Assembly (NCBI GenBank): GCA_947496145.1 | Contig: CANMBS010000009.1 | Span: 62,001-126,000 of the forward strand | Length of the DNA stretch: 64,000 nt | Origin: an uncultured Pseudovibrio sp. | GTDB taxonomy: Bacteria; Pseudomonadota; Alphaproteobacteria; Rhizobiales; Stappiaceae | Reading direction: 5' to 3' | Shown here: one piece after another, positions 28,808-37,610 of the stretch | How positions within the stretch are numbered: position 1 is the stretch's first letter | Layout of the letters: every line of letters begins with the position of its first letter | The notes under the pieces: model-generated | The model's database searches: none | Seen by the model: only the letters and a program-made list of their open reading frames with translations | Told to the model about the DNA's origin: nothing | Translations under genes and position numbers: made by a program

Positions 28808-28822
28808 CTCTCGAATCGAGAG
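28808..28822. promoter_or_regulatory. 15-bp palindrome upstream of the GFA pair
   Basis: CTCTCGA and TCGAGAG flank a single A. The extended TAGC/GCTA ends nearly match as well. It sits just upstream of the GFA copy 2 start codon and could be an operator; no regulator gene is adjacent. Confidence 0.35.
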
Positions 28823-29036
28823 CTATGCGATTCTACACATGGAACATATAGGGAACATTTACATTCAGCAAGCGCTCAGGTTACATCGCTTACACCTAAC
28901 TTTAGCCCGCTTAATTGTAGTGATTAAATTTTCGCAATCTAAAACTTGAGGTTCCGGAACTTATTCTATAGCCATTAAGACATTGCCTTGTTCAGGTTTC
29001 TGCCTGAAAACACGCTGGTTGGGGGGCCTGTTGGGG

Positions 29037-29669
29037 ATGCGGTCAGGAATTATTGCTGTTGGGATCACATTGGCTTTAAGCGGGTGCGCCTCTCTTTCTG
29101 AAGACGATTGTAAAACAGGTGACTGGGAAGGCATCGGCGTTATTGACGGGCGAGCCGGGCACACTTCTGACAAGCTTGCAGAACATGCAAAGGCGTGCAG
29201 CCAGTATGGTATCACACCTGATGTAAGCGCCTACATGAATGGGCGTAATGTTGGGTTGCAAAGCTACTGTACACCGGTTTCCGGTTTTGAACAGGCACGG
29301 GAAGGCAAGACCTATCATGGGGTCTGCACTGCTGCTTCAGAAGAAAAATTCAAGGTGGGATACTCGCTTGGGCGTCAATTATTCGATGCCAACAAAGCTG
29401 CCGCTAATGCGCAAGAAGATGTGTGGGAAATTCAACGCCGTATCAGCCACCTGGAAAAGAAAGCCCGCAGTGAAAACTGCAAGTCTGGTAAAGAAGGAAA
29501 AGCCTGTCGCAAGGCCGCAGAAGCAGCACGGGCGGAGGCTTATCTGGCCCGTACGGACCTGTTGCTTGCACGCAACCGGCTGTTTGGGCTTGAGAGAGAG
29601 CGTAACCGGGTTCGAAAATACGTCTCTGATAAGCTGCTTGATCTTGAACCCAGACATAACCCCTCCTAG
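29037..29669 (+). CDS. DUF2799 lipoprotein
   Basis: A 210-residue predicted lipoprotein of unknown function. The signal peptide ends in the lipobox LSGC (Cys about residue 16 from this start). The DUF2799 region follows with CKTGDWEGIGVIDGRAG and GYSLGR, then a charged coiled-coil-like helix (roughly residues 110-190). The frame is open to 28983, but the ATG at 29037 follows a G-rich ribosome binding site and gives a normal signal peptide. It precedes the YtoQ gene by 39 bases. Confidence 0.87.
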   Translation: MRSGIIAVGITLALSGCASLSEDDCKTGDWEGIGVIDGRAGHTSDKLAEHAKACSQYGITPDVSAYMNGRNVGLQSYCTPVSGFEQAREGKTYHGVCTAASEEKFKVGYSLGRQLFDANKAAANAQEDVWEIQRRISHLEKKARSENCKSGKEGKACRKAAEAARAEAYLARTDLLLARNRLFGLERERNRVRKYVSDKLLDLEPRHNPS

Positions 29670-29708
29670 AATTTACGGGTAAATGCAGATTCTTAGGGAA
29701 GAAAACTG

Positions 29709-30161
29709 ATGAAGACGTGGCGTGTTTATCTTTCAGGCGAAATCCACACCGACTGGAGAGAGCGTATTGAACATGGAGCGGCAGAAGCAGGTTTGCCTGT
29801 TCATTTTGACAGCGCCGTGACTGATCATGAAGCAAGTGATGATTGCGGGGTGGAGATCTTAGGGGCGGAAGAAGACAATTTCTGGCGAGATCACAAAGGT
29901 GCTAAAGTTAATGCCATACGCACCCGCACGCTGATTTCTGAAGCAGATGTTGTGGTGGTCCGTTTTGGCGATAAATTCCGTCAGTGGAATGCTGCCTTTG
30001 ATGCCGGTTTTGCATCCGCGCTGGGGAAAAGCATCATTGTCCTGCACGACCCGGCTTTAATCCACCCACTTAAGGAAGTCGACGCGGCGGCACTGGCTGT
30101 GACTGAGGACCCCGATCAGGTTGTCGATTTGCTGCGATATGTCATTCGCGGTGAACTGTAA
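29709..30161 (+). CDS. YtoQ-family protein
   Basis: A 150-residue cytoplasmic protein of the YtoQ family, distantly related in fold to nucleoside 2-deoxyribosyltransferases. It opens with WRVYLSGEIHTDWRERI and has FWRDHKGAKVNAIRTRTLI and DVVVVRFGDKFRQWNAAFDAG, the conserved family stretches. Activity is unproven. AGGGAAG lies about ten bases upstream of the ATG. Same direction as the DUF2799 gene. Confidence 0.9.
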   Translation: MKTWRVYLSGEIHTDWRERIEHGAAEAGLPVHFDSAVTDHEASDDCGVEILGAEEDNFWRDHKGAKVNAIRTRTLISEADVVVVRFGDKFRQWNAAFDAGFASALGKSIIVLHDPALIHPLKEVDAAALAVTEDPDQVVDLLRYVIRGEL

Positions 30162-30241
30162 GGCAAGCTGCTTTTACAAAGCGGGAAATTCGCAGGACGC
30201 TGACGTGATCAGCGCCCCACAATCGAACTGTTTCAAGCTGG

Positions 30242-31717
30242 TCAAGTGTTGAAAGCAATCATAATGTTGCCCCAGTGTCTGCGGTCAACCCAGATTGGCG
30301 CTGACACCAGTTTGGCCATCTGCACTTTGCCGCCTCCCATATCACGGCGATAGGTTTGCAGACTGTATTCCCTGGTGTTTATGCTCGCTTTCAGCCCAGC
30401 GTAATCAGTATATATTCTGCGGTTGCGGGAGTTTGCAGCATTCCAGAGAGGGTCATTGCCTTGTGGCTTGGAGTACTCTTTGATGTGCGTCGGAAGATAG
30501 GTGTTCTTGTCAAACGTGGCACAGAAGAGAATATGAGGATCGCTGTCTTTGACCGGCTCCTGAATTGCTGGCAACACCCGATCCGTCATGTGCGTGAAGG
30601 GAGCCATAAACTGCTCCGGGTTAGTTCCTTCAATCGGAGTGTAATTGAAGTCGAACAGCTCATTAACAGAAATGCGCCCGGACTCCACTTCCTTTTCAAA
30701 GGCACTGATCGTTTTCTCAGCCAGATCCTTAACTAAGACGAGCATCCGCTGGCTGATGTTATCGCCATGTTCCACGGCAACATCAGCCAGCAAGGTATTT
30801 GCTGTTTCCGCAGTATCAAGCATCTGAACGGACACCTGACTGATGCTATCGACATTGGTGGTGACAACCTCCATCACCTCATCATGGTTTCGCAGCAGCT
30901 CATCTGTGTCCGCATCGTTGCTGACGCATGCTGTGCGAATGGAATCTGTGTTGAAGGAAATAGTGTCGACCATGGTTTCCAGCTCATGGAAAAGGTCGTT
31001 AATGGATTGAGTTCCACTTTCTGCAGTGGCGACGGTGTCCAATGCCCCTTTGCCGAGTTCTACCAGTGTGTCTGCTTCTTTGCCGAGTTGTAAAATGGTC
31101 TGGTCGATCTGCTCTGTGGCAACGGTCGTTTGAGTTGCAAGCGCTTTTACTTCGCTGGCCACAACGGCAAATCCCTTACCCGCTTCGCCGGCGCGGGCAG
31201 CCTCAATGGTCGCGTTGAGAGCCAGCAGGTTGGTTTGGCGAGCAATGGCATCAATGGAATTAGAGAACTGACGCACATTTGCGAAGGATGCCTGAAGGCC
31301 TTCCAACTGACTGTTAATGTTGCTGATGGTTTCCGACAGGTCGTCGATGTTGGCTAATGCGTTGGTAAGAACCTCCTGCGACTTTGACATGGTCTCGCGT
31401 GCATTGGAGGTTTGCTCTGCGGTCTGACTAACAGCTTCGCTTACTTCACGGTTGCTCTCCACAACACGTCCAGATGCATGCTGAAGGCTTTCTATCGCGG
31501 ACTTCAGTGCACCTGCTGTGTTGTTAACGACGTCCAGCTCTCCCGCAGCTGATGCCATATCCGACGCTACTGCATCCAGTTCATCAATCAGGCGCGTGCT
31601 ATCGATAGAATTCTTCGGTTTAACAAGTTCCGCCTCAGGGGACTGAGCAATCACTTCCTCTGGATCACCTGCAGCGGTTTCAGAAAGTATTTGTGTATTA
31701 CGATTAAAAAAAACCAT
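30242..31717 (-). CDS. Soluble methyl-accepting chemotaxis protein with C-terminal sensor domain
   Basis: A 491-residue chemoreceptor without any membrane segment. The order is reversed relative to typical receptors: the signalling helical hairpin is N-terminal (tip around residues 161-190, [20 protein letters not shown]), and residues from about 340 to the end form a compact alpha/beta domain ([30 protein letters not shown]) resembling PAS/Cache-type sensors. It probably senses an intracellular signal. Ligand unknown. The gene is alone on its strand. Confidence 0.9.
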   Translation of the reverse strand: MVFFNRNTQILSETAAGDPEEVIAQSPEAELVKPKNSIDSTRLIDELDAVASDMASAAGELDVVNNTAGALKSAIESLQHASGRVVESNREVSEAVSQTAEQTSNARETMSKSQEVLTNALANIDDLSETISNINSQLEGLQASFANVRQFSNSIDAIARQTNLLALNATIEAARAGEAGKGFAVVASEVKALATQTTVATEQIDQTILQLGKEADTLVELGKGALDTVATAESGTQSINDLFHELETMVDTISFNTDSIRTACVSNDADTDELLRNHDEVMEVVTTNVDSISQVSVQMLDTAETANTLLADVAVEHGDNISQRMLVLVKDLAEKTISAFEKEVESGRISVNELFDFNYTPIEGTNPEQFMAPFTHMTDRVLPAIQEPVKDSDPHILFCATFDKNTYLPTHIKEYSKPQGNDPLWNAANSRNRRIYTDYAGLKASINTREYSLQTYRRDMGGGKVQMAKLVSAPIWVDRRHWGNIMIAFNT

Positions 31718-32361
31718 ATGGAAAACCTCTCAATCATGAGCAGGTTTTCATAGCTTTACTTACATACTATTAATCCTGTTAGTTTTACTCTAATCCCTTA
31801 TAGTGATTTGAAATACAAAGACTAATTCCGAGTAGTCCTGCGGCTGATCTGTTATCTTCAGAAAGTTAATGCATGAATCATATATCTTGTCGTGAGATGA
31901 GTTTTCAGATCATGATGCTGTTGTAGCTCTTGGGAAGTTACTGGTGCACAGAGATAACAAGCAAGCTGTAAGCTCTTATGAAAGGCAGAGCTGCAACGAT
32001 GCTCAATCGATGTCTTCATAAAAATGATCAAGCTAATCTGACACTGTAATTTTCGTGTAGATTCACTGTTATTTTTCAGGGGGAGAAAGGTCGTCAACAG
32101 GCCAACACGGCGAGGAAACGTTCCTTGCAATCACCTTCGCATAATCGAGGGCAATAATTGACTTAACCCCGAACGCACAACAACTTATGTAAGAGTGGAA
32201 ATCAATGAAACTCAGTCATAACCTGAAGTAAAGTGGCGGCGACTTGTAATGTGAGTTTAATATTCATATTATAATTACAGGATTTTAACAGTGTTTGATC
32301 TTCGCAAAACTGTCACGTCAGCACCGTAGTGTGCGCCTGAATTTTATCACAGGGTGTTACC
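31718..32361. promoter_or_regulatory. Divergent intergenic region between soluble MCP and phoX
   Basis: About 640 AT-rich bases with no convincing gene. A single Pho-box half site CTGTCAC lies at 32310-32316, about 46 bases before phoX, but the second half-repeat expected 11 bases further on is not recognisable. A short frame at 31858-32130 on the minus strand has no family resemblance and was not called. Confidence 0.4.
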
Positions 32362-34260
32362 ATGACGACAGTTTTTGAGAGTGAACTTAGTGCAGATGAG
32401 TGGGATGAGCAGAATTTCCCACGTGCTGAAGAGAATGAATTTGACCGCGTTGTAGAGCGTGCGATTTCGCGCCGTGGTTTTCTGGGGGGTGTGCTGGCGT
32501 TTGGCTCTGGTGCTGCCGTGATGGGTACGGGCGTTCTTAACCTCGCAGACGCTGCTAAGGCTTCTGTTTCCCGCTTTGCGTTCCAGCCGATCCCAACTTA
32601 CACCGACGCAACTGTGCATGTGCCTGAAGGTTATAACTGGAAAGTACTGGCAAGCTGGGGTGACCCGCTTGTGGACGGTGTTGAAGAGTTCAACCACGAA
32701 ACTGGTGGTCTGGCAAAAGATGCTGACAAAGTGTTTGGTGAAAACACAGACGGCATGGAGAGCTTTGTTCATCAGGGCAAGCAGTTGCTGGCTATCAACC
32801 ACGAATATGTGAACCGCAAGCTGAACCTGCCGCAGAGCGAAAACGGCACACCTGCGAGCGCTGAAGATGTTTTAAAGCTGCAAAACCTTCAGGGTGTGGT
32901 TGTTGTTGAAGTGGAAGAAGGAGACGCTGGCTGGGAGATCGTTAAGAACAGCCCGTTCAACCGCCGTATTACTCACAATACACCAATGAACATTACTGGT
33001 CCTGCCGCTGGTCATCCGCTGCTTCAAACTGCCGCTGATCCTTCCGGCACACAGTCTCTGGGAACCTTCAATAACTGCGGTTCAGGTAAGACGCCATGGG
33101 GCACCTATCTGACTTGTGAAGAGAACTTCAACGGTTACTTTGGCGCAACGGAGGCTGCTCCGGTTGCTCGTCTGGATGGTGTTGAAGCTGGTTTCAAACG
33201 CTACGGTGTGAAAGACACAGGTCACGGTTATGACTACCACAAGTTCGATGAGCGTTTTGATGTTGCCAGGAACCCGAATGAGCCGCATCGTGCTGGCTGG
33301 ATTGTTGAGATTGATCCAACTGATCCAAACTCCACACCTGTAAAGCGCACCGCTCTGGGGCGCTTTAAGCACGAGAACGCAGAAGCTGTTCTGGCTCCTG
33401 ATGGACGTGTTGTGGTGTACATGGGTGATGATGAGCGCGGTGAGTTCATGTACCGGTTCGTCTCCAACGGTGTTTATGCGCCGGGTCAGTCCACCGATGG
33501 ACTGCTGGATGACGGTACACTCTATGTTGCCAGGTTCAATGATGACCAGACTGGCGAGTGGCTGGCGTTGACACCCGAAACCACTGGTATGGATGCAGCT
33601 AGTATCCTGATCTTTAGCCGCATTGCTGGCTCTGCTGTTGGTGCCACCACCATGGACCGCCCTGAGTGGATTTCTGCCAATCCGAATGCAGTTGAGGCTT
33701 ATTGCTGTCTGACCAACAATAAGAACCGTGGTGTAAAGCCAAACGCTGGTGGTGACGATACCTCTGTGAACGGCCCTAATCCACGTGAGACCAACAACTA
33801 CGGTCAGATTGTGCGCTGGCGTCCTCACAACGAAGATCATGCAGCGGCAACGTTCGACTGGGATCTTTATGTGATGGCTGGCAACCCAGCCGTGCATGAA
33901 GGGCCAAAGGCTGGCTCTGACAACGTTAATGCTGGCAACATGTTCAACTCACCAGACGGCATGGCGTTTGATGAGAGCGGCTTGCTCTGGATTCAAACAG
34001 ATGGCAACGACAAGAACGAAGGTGATTTTGCTGGCATGGGCAACAACCAGATGCTGGTTGGCGATCCTGTGACTGGCGAGATTGCCCGCTTCCTGACAGG
34101 CCCTAAAGGCAGTGAAGTCACTGGCCTGACCTGGTCTTCTGACCGCCGCAGTATGTTCGTGGGCATTCAGCATCCGGGCGGTAACTGGCCTGACGGCGGC
34201 AAACTGCCCCGTTCCTCCGTTATCGTCATCAAACGCGATGATAATGGTGTGATTGGGTAA
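32362..34260 (+). CDS. phoX: PhoX-family alkaline phosphatase
   Basis: Exported calcium/iron-dependent phosphatase that releases phosphate from organic phosphoesters. The 632-residue precursor has a twin-arginine signal with ISRRGFLGGVLAFGSGAAVMG starting about residue 35, consistent with folding in the cytoplasm before Tat export. PhoX segments follow: NHEYVNRKLN, CGSGKTPWGTYLTCEENFNG, HGYDYHKFDERFDV, FKHENAEA and ISANPNAVEAYC. The Cys-containing CGSGKTPWGTYLTCEEN region supplies metal ligands in characterised PhoX. A terminator follows 26 bases after the stop. Confidence 0.95.
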   Translation: MTTVFESELSADEWDEQNFPRAEENEFDRVVERAISRRGFLGGVLAFGSGAAVMGTGVLNLADAAKASVSRFAFQPIPTYTDATVHVPEGYNWKVLASWGDPLVDGVEEFNHETGGLAKDADKVFGENTDGMESFVHQGKQLLAINHEYVNRKLNLPQSENGTPASAEDVLKLQNLQGVVVVEVEEGDAGWEIVKNSPFNRRITHNTPMNITGPAAGHPLLQTAADPSGTQSLGTFNNCGSGKTPWGTYLTCEENFNGYFGATEAAPVARLDGVEAGFKRYGVKDTGHGYDYHKFDERFDVARNPNEPHRAGWIVEIDPTDPNSTPVKRTALGRFKHENAEAVLAPDGRVVVYMGDDERGEFMYRFVSNGVYAPGQSTDGLLDDGTLYVARFNDDQTGEWLALTPETTGMDAASILIFSRIAGSAVGATTMDRPEWISANPNAVEAYCCLTNNKNRGVKPNAGGDDTSVNGPNPRETNNYGQIVRWRPHNEDHAAATFDWDLYVMAGNPAVHEGPKAGSDNVNAGNMFNSPDGMAFDESGLLWIQTDGNDKNEGDFAGMGNNQMLVGDPVTGEIARFLTGPKGSEVTGLTWSSDRRSMFVGIQHPGGNWPDGGKLPRSSVIVIKRDDNGVIG

Positions 34261-34286
34261 GCTTCACTGGTGAAAAAATGAGACAG

Positions 34287-34318
34287 GCCCTTCGGGAGAG
34301 ATTTCCGGAGGGCTTTTA
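34287..34318 (+). terminator. Terminator of phoX
   Basis: GCCCTTCGG pairs with CCGGAGGGC (9 bp, one G-U) around a 9-base loop, followed by TTTT and a further T-rich stretch. Confidence 0.8.
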
Positions 34319-34472
34319 TACTTTTGCAGAAAGGGAGCGATGCCTTTCCATAAATTGCTCTTCTGAGAATCCACACTTCATGAGAGCCCGTTTTCATGTT
34401 GAATGAAAACGCCAACCCAAAACCAGATCAAGTTATCTCTTCCAAACTCGACAGGAGCGGTAGTAGACATAC

Positions 34473-34506
34473 AAAAAAGCAGGTCCCTTGCGGAACCTGC
34501 CTTTTT
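34473..34506 (-). terminator. Terminator of rpmI-rplT
   Basis: In the minus-strand transcript GCAGGTTCC pairs with GGGACCTGC (one G-U) around a GCAA tetraloop, followed by six T residues. It lies 30 bases beyond the rplT stop. Confidence 0.9.
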
Positions 34507-34536
34507 AAAAAAGCTTCTGCTTTCTGCTTTAGCTGA

Positions 34537-34893
34537 TTAAGCTACAGCAGCCTGTGCTTTTTCTACCAGAGCCTTGAATGCTTCAGGCTGGTTGATTGCC
34601 AGGTCAGAAAGAACCTTACGGTCTACTTCGATGCCAGCTTTGTTCAAGCCATCGATGAAGCGACCATAGGTCATGCCGTGTTCGCGGGTTGCAGCGTTGA
34701 TGCGCTGGATCCACAGTGCACGGAAATTGCGCTTGCGAGCCTTGCGGTCGCGGTAAGCGTACTGTGCCGCTTTCTCGACTGCCTGCTTAGCAACGCGGAT
34801 GGTGTTCTTACGACGGCCATAGTAACCTTTGGCTGCCTTAATAACTTTTTTATGACGAGCGTGGGCGGTAACGCCTCTTTTTACACGTGACAT
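34537..34893 (-). CDS. rplT: 50S ribosomal protein L20
   Basis: A 118-residue basic ribosomal protein needed early in 50S assembly. It begins [20 protein letters not shown] and has [20 protein letters not shown], diagnostic of L20. Length equals the E. coli protein. In E. coli L20 also represses its own operon by binding the leader RNA. Here it is 28 bases downstream of rpmI and closed by a terminator, so the two form a bicistronic unit; pheST is not downstream. Confidence 0.98.
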   Translation of the reverse strand: MSRVKRGVTAHARHKKVIKAAKGYYGRRKNTIRVAKQAVEKAAQYAYRDRKARKRNFRALWIQRINAATREHGMTYGRFIDGLNKAGIEVDRKVLSDLAINQPEAFKALVEKAQAAVA

Positions 34894-34921
34894 GGTAGTC
34901 TCCTAGTGTCAGCTTTAAGGC

Positions 34922-35119
34922 TTAGCCGTAAGGCAGATATTTTTTCACGATACGAGCATCTGCATCACACAGAGTGGTTGTACCACGTGCGTTGCGGATG
35001 AACTTGTTCGTGCGTTTGATCATGCCGTGGCGCTTGCCAGCCTGAGCACATTTAACTTTGCCAGTCGCGGTGAGTTTGAAGCGCTTTTTAGCTCCAGACT
35101 TCGTCTTCAACTTGGGCAT
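34922..35119 (-). CDS. rpmI: 50S ribosomal protein L35
   Basis: A 65-residue ribosomal protein starting [20 protein letters not shown], unmistakably L35. The ATG at 35119 follows AAAGGAC at a good distance; the longer frame to 35194 lies in the leader. Upstream is a hairpin with a UUCG loop. rpmI is followed by rplT as in most bacteria, but infC, normally just upstream, is 1.6 kb away with two genes between. Confidence 0.98.
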   Translation of the reverse strand: MPKLKTKSGAKKRFKLTATGKVKCAQAGKRHGMIKRTNKFIRNARGTTTLCDADARIVKKYLPYG

Positions 35120-35138
35120 TTTGCGTCCTTTCTTGTGA

Positions 35139-35156
35139 TGATCAGCGAACTGATCA
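35139..35156 (-). promoter_or_regulatory. Leader hairpin of rpmI-rplT with UUCG tetraloop
   Basis: TGATCAG and CTGATCA pair perfectly. In the minus-strand RNA the loop is UUCG, the exceptionally stable tetraloop. It ends 20 bases before the rpmI start codon. Together with a CCTATAA/TTATAGG palindrome at 35217-35231 it marks the leader. The remaining bases up to 35569 show no gene. Confidence 0.55.
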
Positions 35157-35569
35157 AGAATTTGCAATGGATGCATCAAAAGCCGCCACGGCATGCCCTG
35201 TATTTCCGTCTTAATTCCTATAAATTATAGGAGGCAGAATACCGCCGGGCGACTTTGAACGCGGCCTTATAAAACTGCCAGCGCGGGAATGCAAGAGGAT
35301 TCCCTCAGACAAGTGCATTGTTGATGTCCATAGTGAGGTTTGACAGTTGAAATTACTTCCAACCAAACCTTCCCAAGGAGAGCCTGTCACATATGCATAT
35401 TTACATGTGAACGGAAGTAACAGCAGATTCAATCATCGATTGAATTCCGATTTGCATATAAGTAGTAACTGCTAATCAAAATGAAGAGAGTGTACTTCAC
35501 AAAACTCGCCATAACTCTCTGATTTTGACCAGTTTTGTCAATGATAAGAGAGGCGCAAAGCTTTACAAC

Positions 35570-36079
35570 ATGAGCAAATACACTTCAATTTCAGGCACTA
35601 TCATAAATTTCCGCGAGCATGTCTCAAGCCAATCTACGCAATCTGACTACAACCTGAATAAGGCTAAATATTCTTACATAACACTTGAAGATGATACTGG
35701 TGAATTGCGCGCTCTTAAAGGAGTGCAGGTTATCAATGTGGTTGATGGCTTCTTGAAACCCGGGGTCAAGGCCACTCTGCACTATTTTAAATTAAGCAAA
35801 AACAATAGCTTCGTGTTTGCTTTAGAAGCTGAAGGACGCAAGGTATTTGACTTGGATGAAGTCAGGAAAGTCCCCGCCAGACTCCGTCTCATTGGATATT
35901 GCTGGCTCTTGGCATTTCCCCTTCCCGTGATCTATATGTTTTTCCGGCAGCCGATTATAGCGGCGGTCTTTGCAGCAATTTGGCTATATGGCTCTTACGG
36001 CCTTCTGATTTCCGGGCCGCGACCTTATAGCCTTTCGAAGATACAAGCATATCTTACTGAGCAAGGCTTTAAGGTCTGA
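35570..36079 (+). CDS. Hypothetical membrane protein
   Basis: Unrecognised. The product from ATG 35570 is 169 residues. The first half is polar with a beta-rich look (TSISGTIINFREHV, SYITLEDDTGELRALKG), reminiscent of a small OB-type or nucleic-acid-free barrel, though this is only an impression. Residues about 115-155 form two membrane helices (YCWLLAFPLPVIYMFF and PIIAAVFAAIWLYGSYGLLI). It is the only plus-strand gene in the rplT-infC stretch and is AT-richer than its neighbours, suggesting later insertion. Confidence 0.65.
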   Translation: MSKYTSISGTIINFREHVSSQSTQSDYNLNKAKYSYITLEDDTGELRALKGVQVINVVDGFLKPGVKATLHYFKLSKNNSFVFALEAEGRKVFDLDEVRKVPARLRLIGYCWLLAFPLPVIYMFFRQPIIAAVFAAIWLYGSYGLLISGPRPYSLSKIQAYLTEQGFKV

Positions 36080-36117
36080 TGTATGCACGAGAAGTGCTCA
36101 GTTCTGATTTTGCCAGA

Positions 36118-36624
36118 CTATATGCGGATATCAAGCCTTCTGAGTGCGCTGGCGTAATCTGCAAAGAGTTTTTGACAGGCTACCCGCTCAACGCCTTCAA
36201 ATATCTTCACTTGAGGCCGCTGCACCATGCTTTGAGCGATATCGCTCGCCCTTAAGCTCATTTCCTGAGGCCAGAAGCTGGTCGCATCCTCATTGGTGTA
36301 GGCACCAAACACCAGTGTATCGACGCCTGCCCACACCGCTGCTGCCATGCACATGGCGCAGGGTTCGCATGTGCTGTAAAGAGTACTGCCTGCAAACCAG
36401 CGTGTATTATGCAGCTTGCTTGCCAGTCTGATGGCGTTGACCTCACCATGACAGGTGGGATCGCATTCCTTAATTACAGTGTCATAGGCCTGTGCCAGCA
36501 ACTCGCCACTTGCTGAGTACAAGGCACCACCAAAAGGGGATGGATAAGGCGTTTCTAAAGAGGTTGCGGTAAAGGCAACCAGCTCTTGCATACGTTTTGC
36601 GTGTAAGCTCAGTTCATCGTCCAT
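36118..36624 (-). CDS. Nucleoside/nucleobase deaminase of the cytidine deaminase superfamily
   Basis: A 168-residue zinc deaminase. The zinc site is complete: CHGEVNAI (His ligand and catalytic Glu) and TCEPCAMCM (two Cys ligands). The arrangement is of the guanine deaminase/TadA-like class. FGGALYSASGELLAQAYDTV precedes it. Because tRNA adenosine deaminases start differently and are usually shorter, a free-base or nucleoside substrate is more likely. The ATG at 36624 has TAGGAC upstream. It lies 140 bases downstream of infC on the same strand. Confidence 0.88.
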   Translation of the reverse strand: MDDELSLHAKRMQELVAFTATSLETPYPSPFGGALYSASGELLAQAYDTVIKECDPTCHGEVNAIRLASKLHNTRWFAGSTLYSTCEPCAMCMAAAVWAGVDTLVFGAYTNEDATSFWPQEMSLRASDIAQSMVQRPQVKIFEGVERVACQKLFADYASALRRLDIRI

Positions 36625-36764
36625 GTGTCCTACCAGTTTACGTGGGTTTGCAGGGGCACAAACGAAAATACCCGACACACTGTGCCGGGTAATCTCAGAA
36701 ATCTTCAGGGGGTTGGCTGAGTAGCTTCACGGTCTGATCGCCGGAGCGCTTCAACCTGTCCCTG

Positions 36765-37307
36765 TTAACGTGAGATAGGTGCAAGCACCATCATCATTTG
36801 CCGGCCTTCCAGCTTAGGGTGGGATTCGACCTTTGCAATATCCTGGGTCTCTTCCTTCACCTTGAGCAGAAGCTTCATGCCGAGATCCTGGTGGGCCATC
36901 TCACGGCCACGGAAGCGAAGGGTTACCTTCACCTTGTCTCCGCTTTCAAAGAAACGCAGCATGTTCTTCATCTTCACCTCATAATCATGGGTGTCGATGT
37001 TTGGACGCATCTTGATTTCTTTGATCTCGACGATTTTCTGTTTCTTGCGCGCTTCAGCAGCTTTCTTCTGGGCCTGGTACTTGTAGCGACCATAATCCAG
37101 AATTTTACAAACAGGTGGCTGACTGTTCGGAGCAATTTCAACCAGATCCAAACCTTGTTCCACCGCCATTGCGAGGGCTTCTTCGGTTGGAGTCGGCCCG
37201 AGGTTTTCACCCTCGGTGTTGATCAGCTGCACTTCGCGAACGCGAATCTCTTTATTGGTGCGCGGCCCTTCCTTTGTGGGTGGCGGTGCGCGAAACGGAC
37301 GGCGAAT
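36765..37307 (-). CDS. infC: Translation initiation factor IF-3 (AUU start)
   Basis: Binds the 30S subunit and checks start-codon pairing. The conserved protein begins upstream of the first ATG/GTG: reading back in frame gives [20 protein letters not shown] directly after an ATT at 37307, with AGAGGAG about eight bases before it. The 180-residue product equals E. coli IF-3, whose gene also starts with AUU so that IF-3 represses its own translation. The usual NTD ([19 protein letters not shown]-like [16 protein letters not shown]) and CTD ([28 protein letters not shown]) are complete. Gene finders may wrongly start it at GTG 37232. Confidence 0.95.
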   Translation of the reverse strand: MRRPFRAPPPTKEGPRTNKEIRVREVQLINTEGENLGPTPTEEALAMAVEQGLDLVEIAPNSQPPVCKILDYGRYKYQAQKKAAEARKKQKIVEIKEIKMRPNIDTHDYEVKMKNMLRFFESGDKVKVTLRFRGREMAHQDLGMKLLLKVKEETQDIAKVESHPKLEGRQMMMVLAPISR

Positions 37308-37610
37308 GTGAGTATCTCCTCTTTAGACTGCCGAACTTGCGAATATTTTCGAGTAGTTCAATGACTCGTTCCAGTCGTTTCGTCAAGTCGAGAAACACAA
37401 GGGAAGACCATCATTTTCACTCACCCGTTAAAATCAGGAAAAATGCCACGTAAGTCAACACCAGTTTTAAAGGTTCTGACGCGACATTTACAACCAATTG
37501 GCTGTATTTGCGCACATTCCTCAGGTTTTCATAGGTGTCTAAAGCTTCTACGACTTTTGCTTAGCTGATTTTTAGCGCTCATTCATTTAACTGGTTAAGC
37601 AAATCTTCGA

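Noticed and set aside
31858-32130. 90-residue minus-strand frame between the soluble MCP and phoX
   Set aside because: No ribosome binding site, no domain and poor composition; treated as a chance frame.
32300-32361. Full Pho box before phoX
   Set aside because: Only one half site (CTGTCAC) is present; the second direct repeat at 11-base spacing is not recognisable.
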